Positions 7,225-10,502 of a stretch of DNA of 10,502 nucleotides are shown here, piece by piece. The notes under the pieces were generated by a model, which saw nothing but the letters and a program-made list of their open reading frames with translations, did no database searches and was not told the DNA's origin. The DNA is from an uncultured Clostridia bacterium (lineage in GTDB: Bacteria > Bacillota > Clostridia > Oscillospirales > Ruminococcaceae). Every line of letters starts with the position of its first letter. Positions within the stretch are counted from its first letter, which is position 1. The position numbers and the translations under genes are program-made. The stretch lies in assembly GCA_947176675.1 (NCBI GenBank), contig CAMWRN010000061.1:1-10502 (forward strand). Reading direction: 5' to 3'.

Positions 7225-7455
7225 ATGGATACAGCAAAGACGCTGTTTAATATGCGCGAGGGAAGCTCGGCAACCGTCAGAAAATTGCTTAACGAGGGCG
7301 GAATGCGCCGCCGCTTGCAGGATATAGGTCTGATCGAGGGTACGTCCGTTCTGTGTCTGCAAAGAAGCCCCGCAGGAGACCCTATCGCCTACCTGATAAG
7401 GGGAGCGGTTATCGCGCTTCGCGAAGAGGACAGTTCAAAGGTTATCGTAGAGTAA
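7225..7455 (+). CDS. feoA: FeoA-family small SH3-like protein
   Basis: A 76-residue cytosolic protein with the FeoA SH3-like fold. FeoA assists the ferrous-iron transporter FeoB. Recognisable elements are the early strand with GSSATVRKLL, the conserved GGMRRRLQDIGLIEGTSV core, a basic strand around QRSPAGDPIAYLIRG, and the closing ALREEDSSKVIVE strand. Length is typical (about 70-80). The start follows AAGGAG by seven bases. It stands alone: feoB is not next to it and a terminator follows directly, unlike the common feoA-feoB operon. A weak promoter, TTGTCG-N17-TAAAAA (7122-7150), may drive it. It might serve a distant FeoB or act as a stand-alone regulator. Confidence 0.9.
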   Translation: MDTAKTLFNMREGSSATVRKLLNEGGMRRRLQDIGLIEGTSVLCLQRSPAGDPIAYLIRGAVIALREEDSSKVIVE

Positions 7456-7456
7456 A

Positions 7457-7498
7457 AAAACCGTCCCGCTGCGGGTAATTCCGAAACGGGACGGTTTT
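7457..7498. terminator. Bidirectional terminator between feoA and the second binding-protein gene
   Basis: Twelve-base arms (AAAACCGTCCCG at 7457-7468, complement at 7487-7498) with an 18-base loop. The A/T ends give a four-base U-run in either direction. It lies just after the feoA stop and about 30 bases beyond the end of the leftward gene. Confidence 0.85.
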
Positions 7499-7530
7499 CA
7501 TATCATATTGAATTTACGGCTCGATCCGCA

Positions 7531-8973
7531 TTATTCCATGGCGTCGATCTGCTCGTTGAACTCATTGATGTAAATTTCAACAACGTCAAGAAGAGACTCA
7601 CGGGTGGTAGCCCATTCATGACCTTCAAACGCCGCGCGGATACCGTACTCGCCGCTGTCGAGAATATCAAAAAGATCTGTGGGACAGCCGGAATGGATAT
7701 CGTATACAGGGTTCTTTCTGGCAAGCTCGGTAATGGAAGCGTGCATCTCGATCATTTCATCGCTCCAGCCGTAGTCGTTGCGGCGCTTGTCAAGAGCGAT
7801 CTCCTGAGTCTGAGGATCGGCGTTTGCGGCAAGGATACACTCCATAAATCTCATAACGCCTTCGGGATTCTGGGCGCCCTTACAGAGCATATAAGCTTCA
7901 AGTCCCGCAGGTACGCTGTACTCGGAAGCTTCGGGATCCTTGGGCAGCGGAACGAACATAACGTTCTCCTGATCGCCGAACGTAGCCGACCATACTTCGG
8001 GAGCAGATTCAAGAACATACATACCGCCGATGTAGAACAGTTCTCTTCCCTCGCCGATGAACTCGGGGTGTTCTGTCCAGCTGAACAGACTCTTGTCGAG
8101 AACAAGACCCGACGTGTTTAGTCCGTACATGAAATTCATAACTCTTTCGAGGTTGGGGTCGTTAAGATTGTGCACAAGCTTGCCGTCCTTCAGTTCAACT
8201 GACGGTACTCCGCTTGTGAGCATGATAGGCTGTTCGTTGAACCAACCGTCCAAACCGTACTGATCCTGCGCTGGATCCACAAAGTCTGTCAGCATGCTCT
8301 TGAACGTATCCCAGTTCCATTCGTCTTTGGCAAAAAGCTCTGCGGGATCGTCAAAACCCATAGCTTCAACGGTTCCTCTGTTGTAAACGACAACTTGACC
8401 CAGCGTGGACTGAGGGCAGATTATATAGTGCCTGCCGTTTACAATGAACATATCGTTAAGGTCTTTCCACTCTGCCCAAAGCGGATTGCTCCAGTCGATG
8501 TAGTCATCGTAAGACTCGAACTGACCGTTAGGAATACCTTTTGGGAAAGAGTCCAGATCGCCGGCTGCAATAAAGTCAACGCCCTCACCGCCGATGATCT
8601 TTGTGGACAGATCGTTGAAACGGTTCTGCCAAGTGGTTTCGATATACTCGATCTCGCCGCCGTACTTCGTCTCGAAAAGCTCAAGCGAAAGAGCCTTTGT
8701 GTTGCCTGAAGTCGTTGCGTGGAACGGGTCGTAGAACGAGAACCACTTGATGGTTTTGTTTTCCAGTTCGCCGGTAAGCTGATCGGCAACATTGCTGATC
8801 TGTTCCTGATCTTCCTGGGAAAGGGTCTCGCTGTTGATTGCCACCGTAACGGCAGGAGCAGTGGTCACAGCCGCCGTGGTCTCAGCAGGTTCGCCGTCGC
8901 CCGAACAAGCGGAAAGTGAACCGACAACGGATACTGCGGTAAGACCCGCAAGAATTTTTTTGATATTTTTCAT
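7531..8973 (-). CDS. Extracellular sugar-binding lipoprotein (ABC family 1), intact paralogue
   Basis: CUT1-type solute-binding lipoprotein of 480 residues, expected on the outer face of the membrane to capture oligosaccharides for an ABC importer. The N-terminus MKNIKKILAG leads into a hydrophobic segment and lipobox LSAC (Cys23), then a Thr/Ala-rich linker to about residue 45. The mature domain opens with IKWFSFYDPF and contains NRFNDLSTKIIGGEGVDF, WNWDTFKSML, SGVPSVE and the end motif EWATTRESLLDVV. It aligns along its length with the gene at 3024-4516, here without a frameshift. ATG 8973 follows AAAGGA by eight bases. No permease or ATPase genes adjoin it. A consensus promoter with a cre-like site lies upstream, so repression by a preferred carbon source is likely. 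The ligand is unknown; nearby GH9 hints at beta-glucan oligosaccharides. Confidence 0.93.
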   Translation of the reverse strand: MKNIKKILAGLTAVSVVGSLSACSGDGEPAETTAAVTTAPAVTVAINSETLSQEDQEQISNVADQLTGELENKTIKWFSFYDPFHATTSGNTKALSLELFETKYGGEIEYIETTWQNRFNDLSTKIIGGEGVDFIAAGDLDSFPKGIPNGQFESYDDYIDWSNPLWAEWKDLNDMFIVNGRHYIICPQSTLGQVVVYNRGTVEAMGFDDPAELFAKDEWNWDTFKSMLTDFVDPAQDQYGLDGWFNEQPIMLTSGVPSVELKDGKLVHNLNDPNLERVMNFMYGLNTSGLVLDKSLFSWTEHPEFIGEGRELFYIGGMYVLESAPEVWSATFGDQENVMFVPLPKDPEASEYSVPAGLEAYMLCKGAQNPEGVMRFMECILAANADPQTQEIALDKRRNDYGWSDEMIEMHASITELARKNPVYDIHSGCPTDLFDILDSGEYGIRAAFEGHEWATTRESLLDVVEIYINEFNEQIDAME

Positions 8974-9016
8974 ACAAAACGTCCTTTCGGATAATAATGA
9001 AATCGTTCACACTAAT

Positions 9017-9046
9017 ATTATACCAAAAAATGAAAACCTGTGTCAA
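9017..9046 (-). promoter_or_regulatory. Consensus sigma-A promoter of the second binding-protein gene
   Basis: On the minus strand, TTGACA (9046-9041), 18 bases, TATAAT (9022-9017). Both hexamers are perfect consensus. The predicted leader is about 35-40 bases. The promoter lies between the end of alr and this gene, so it is transcribed separately, although no terminator after alr is evident and read-through is possible. Confidence 0.85.
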
Positions 9047-9054
9047 CGTTTACA
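9041..9054 (-). promoter_or_regulatory. cre-like CcpA operator over the -35 box
   Basis: The minus strand reads TGTAAACGTTGACA and fits the Firmicutes catabolite-responsive pattern TGWAANCGNTNWCA at every fixed position. Its 3' end is the -35 hexamer itself, a position expected to block polymerase binding. A related partial sequence, AAGCGTTGATAA, is centred 24 bases upstream (9071-9072). LacI-family regulators other than CcpA could also bind. Confidence 0.65.
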
Positions 9055-9084
9055 GTAACATTTTTATCAACGCTTGTTTGGACA

Positions 9085-9094
9085 TTTTGCACAA
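9085..9094 (-). promoter_or_regulatory. TTGTGCAAAA element upstream of the second binding-protein gene
   Basis: Reads TTGTGCAAAA on the minus strand, identical to the plus-strand copy at 2898-2907 upstream of the first binding-protein gene. It lies 38 bases above the -35 box, close to the 33-base offset seen at the other gene. It is a candidate activator or repressor site shared by the two paralogues. Confidence 0.4.
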
Positions 9095-9104
9095 TTCGAA
9101 ACTG

Positions 9105-10268
9105 TTAGTTGTCGTTGCCGGACTGCTTTCCGCCAAGATAAATTCTTGGAACGCGCTTGCTGATGCCGCATACTATCTCATAACCGATAGTGCCGCAAGC
9201 CTCTGCAAGATCATCGGCAGTAATGGACTCATTGCCGTCCGATCCGATGAGGATAACCTCGTCACCCTCGGAAACGCCGTCGATACCTGTAACATTGAAC
9301 ACCATCTGATCCATGCATATCCTGCCAATACCCTTAGCACGCTTGCCTTTGATAATAGCCGCGCAGTTACCGGAAAGCTGTCTCGGATATCCGTCCGCAT
9401 AGCCGCAGGGAACAGTGGCTATGACCTCGTCATCCTTTGCGATATAGGTCCTTCCGTAGCTTACGGAGTCACCCTTGTGTATGGTCTTGACCTGCGACAC
9501 AACAGTTTTCAGACTCATTACAGGCTGGAGTGCAACAGGAATATTCATGGCATAAGCGGGTCTGAGACCGTACAGCAGGATACCCAGACGAGCCAAAGTG
9601 CTTCTGCTGTCGTAGCAATATACCGTTGCCGCGCTGTTGAGGAAGTGTATCTGATTGAATTTAACGCCGAGACGTTCGGCAGCGTTTACCGCAGCTAAGA
9701 ATTTTTGCTTCTGTTCCTCTGTAAATGTGATATCATCGTCCAAACGGCTGTCTGCGGCGGCAAAGTGGGTAAAAATGCCGTCAATGGAAATATTAGGCAT
9801 AGCAGCAATTTCGGCAATAAGCTCCGCGCATTCTTCAGCATCATCAGCGTTAAGACCGACTCTGCCCATGCCCGTGTCGACCTTGATGTGCACCCTTATC
9901 GGCTTTGAAGCCTTTTGTGAAAAAGCTTCTGCGTTTTCGCGGGATACTACCGCAGTGATAATATCGTTTTCAGCGAGAACGTCCGCATCTTCGGGACTGC
10001 TCCAGCCGAGAATAAATATGTCGCCCTTGCAGCCGCCGTTTCTGAGTCTGAGAGCCTCTTCAATGTTTGATACGCAGAAGAAGTCCACGCCCATATCCTG
10101 ATACAGATTCATCAGCGGAAGATCGCCGTGACCGTAGCCGTCCGCCTTTATCACACAGGCGGGTTTGGTAAAGCCGTCGTAAAGAAAGCCTTTCAGTGAG
10201 GAAAGATTTCTTTCCGCCGCGTCAAGGTTGATCTCTGCCCGAATGCGATTTAAAAACTCTTTTTTCAT
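9105..10268 (-). CDS. alr: Alanine racemase
   Basis: PLP enzyme interconverting L- and D-alanine (EC 5.1.1.1), supplying D-Ala for peptidoglycan. It has 387 residues, the usual length. The N-terminal TIM barrel carries the PLP lysine Lys41 in VIKADGYGHG. HIKVDTGMGRVG provides Lys129 (carbamylated in Geobacillus Alr) and Arg136. The C-terminal beta domain provides the second catalytic base Tyr271 in VSYGRTY and the GRICMDQM segment. All key residues are present, so it should be active. The start at 10268 is fixed by an in-frame TAA seven codons upstream and by the RAEINLDAAERNL start motif, yet no good ribosome site adjoins it. The nearest strong one lies about 75 bases upstream across an inverted repeat. 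The gene is alone on its strand, upstream of a binding-protein gene with its own promoter. Confidence 0.96.
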   Translation of the reverse strand: MKKEFLNRIRAEINLDAAERNLSSLKGFLYDGFTKPACVIKADGYGHGDLPLMNLYQDMGVDFFCVSNIEEALRLRNGGCKGDIFILGWSSPEDADVLAENDIITAVVSRENAEAFSQKASKPIRVHIKVDTGMGRVGLNADDAEECAELIAEIAAMPNISIDGIFTHFAAADSRLDDDITFTEEQKQKFLAAVNAAERLGVKFNQIHFLNSAATVYCYDSRSTLARLGILLYGLRPAYAMNIPVALQPVMSLKTVVSQVKTIHKGDSVSYGRTYIAKDDEVIATVPCGYADGYPRQLSGNCAAIIKGKRAKGIGRICMDQMVFNVTGIDGVSEGDEVILIGSDGNESITADDLAEACGTIGYEIVCGISKRVPRIYLGGKQSGNDN

Positions 10269-10397
10269 TTTGAATGCCGCGTCCCGTTAAACGTTTCCGG
10301 CATAAAGCCTGAGCAGTATGACGCATTAGCTTTTAGGGACGCTCCTCCTTTCAAATTTGTTAAATGTGTCAAATTTATTACAAATATCGGGTTGCTG
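10269..10397 (-). promoter_or_regulatory. alr leader with distant Shine-Dalgarno and inverted repeat
   Basis: On the minus strand a perfect AAAGGAGG (10351-10344) is followed by GCGTCCC (10342-10336), about 50 bases, then its complement GGGACGC (10285-10279) and, after ten bases, the alr ATG. With a two-base bulge the stem extends through TAAA. Folding would bring the ribosome site close to the start. An ATG at 10326 opens a 34-codon ORF that overlaps alr, but it sits 17 bases from the AAAGGAGG. A weak promoter, TTTACA-N18-TAATAA (10404-10375), may drive the leader. Confidence 0.45.
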
Positions 10398-10426
10398 TTG
10401 TAAAAACGAAATATTTGTGCTATAAT
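10398..10426 (+). promoter_or_regulatory. Rightward promoter for a gene starting at the right edge
   Basis: TTGTAA (10398-10403), 17 bases, TATAAT (10421-10426), with a TGC extension before the -10. The downstream sequence is AT-rich and ends GGGGATATTAT at the window edge. If the next base is G, an ATG at 10501 would stand a normal distance after GGGG. It diverges from alr, and its -35 overlaps the presumed alr -35. Confidence 0.65.
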
Positions 10427-10502
10427 AATTCAGTAATCAATAAGCAGACAAAAATATAAAAACTGCAAAAATCAAATAAATATTTTGAAATGGGGATATT
10501 AT

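Noticed and set aside
8997..9698. Long rightward ORF (233 codons) overlapping alr
   Set aside because: It is the antisense shadow of alr, which has all catalytic motifs. The ORF has no family resemblance and no convincing ribosome site.
1..10502. CRISPR array, insertion sequence, phage or defence genes
   Set aside because: No regularly spaced repeats, transposase, integrase or terminal repeats were seen; all large ORFs are accounted for by metabolic or cell-wall families.

Overview
The window suggests a fibre-degrading, Gram-positive gut or rumen Clostridium of the Ruminococcus / Oscillospiraceae type. This is an inference from gene content: a cytoplasmic-type family 9 glycoside hydrolase, a lipoprotein SGNH esterase, two CUT1-type sugar-binding lipoproteins, a YtaF-like membrane protein, a DUF4830 protein and a lone FeoA. 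Signals are Firmicutes-like, with strong AGGAGG-type ribosome sites, near-consensus sigma-A promoters and U-run terminators. No rRNA, tRNA, CRISPR array, insertion sequence or phage gene was seen.

Left part (1-4560), carbohydrate use: a leftward pair encodes a GH9 enzyme (2716-1106) followed, 45 bases later, by a secreted SGNH/GDSL lipoprotein (1060 to beyond the left edge). Divergent from it across a 307-base promoter region is a sugar-binding lipoprotein gene (3024-4516). Its lipobox signal peptide and its mature domain lie in different reading frames, so it carries a frameshift or a sequence error. A 13-bp hairpin at 4529-4560 closes it.

Middle part (4562-7500), housekeeping and membrane genes: a YtaF/MntP-type membrane protein (leftward), a 350-base non-coding stretch with a promoter and a very long hairpin, birA (rightward), a DUF4830 membrane-anchored protein (leftward) and feoA (rightward). 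Convergent ends share bidirectional hairpin terminators at 6528-6570 and 7457-7498.

Right part (7531-10502): a second sugar-binding lipoprotein gene, an intact paralogue of the first (8973-7531), under a consensus promoter with a CcpA-type cre sequence over its -35 box. Upstream of it is alr (10268-9105), whose leader places a strong Shine-Dalgarno far from the start codon with an inverted repeat between. A rightward promoter at 10398-10426 serves a gene beginning at the right edge.

Both binding-protein genes and the GH9 gene share a TTGTGC(A/T)(A/T)AA-like element upstream. I infer co-regulated oligosaccharide capture, side-chain deacylation and intracellular cleavage. No ABC permease or ATPase is present, so the binding proteins must use transport partners encoded elsewhere. 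Most of the window is ordinary. The points worth a second look are the GH9 enzyme lacking its usual catalytic-base aspartate, the frameshifted binding protein, the structured birA leader, the shared upstream motif and the alr leader.
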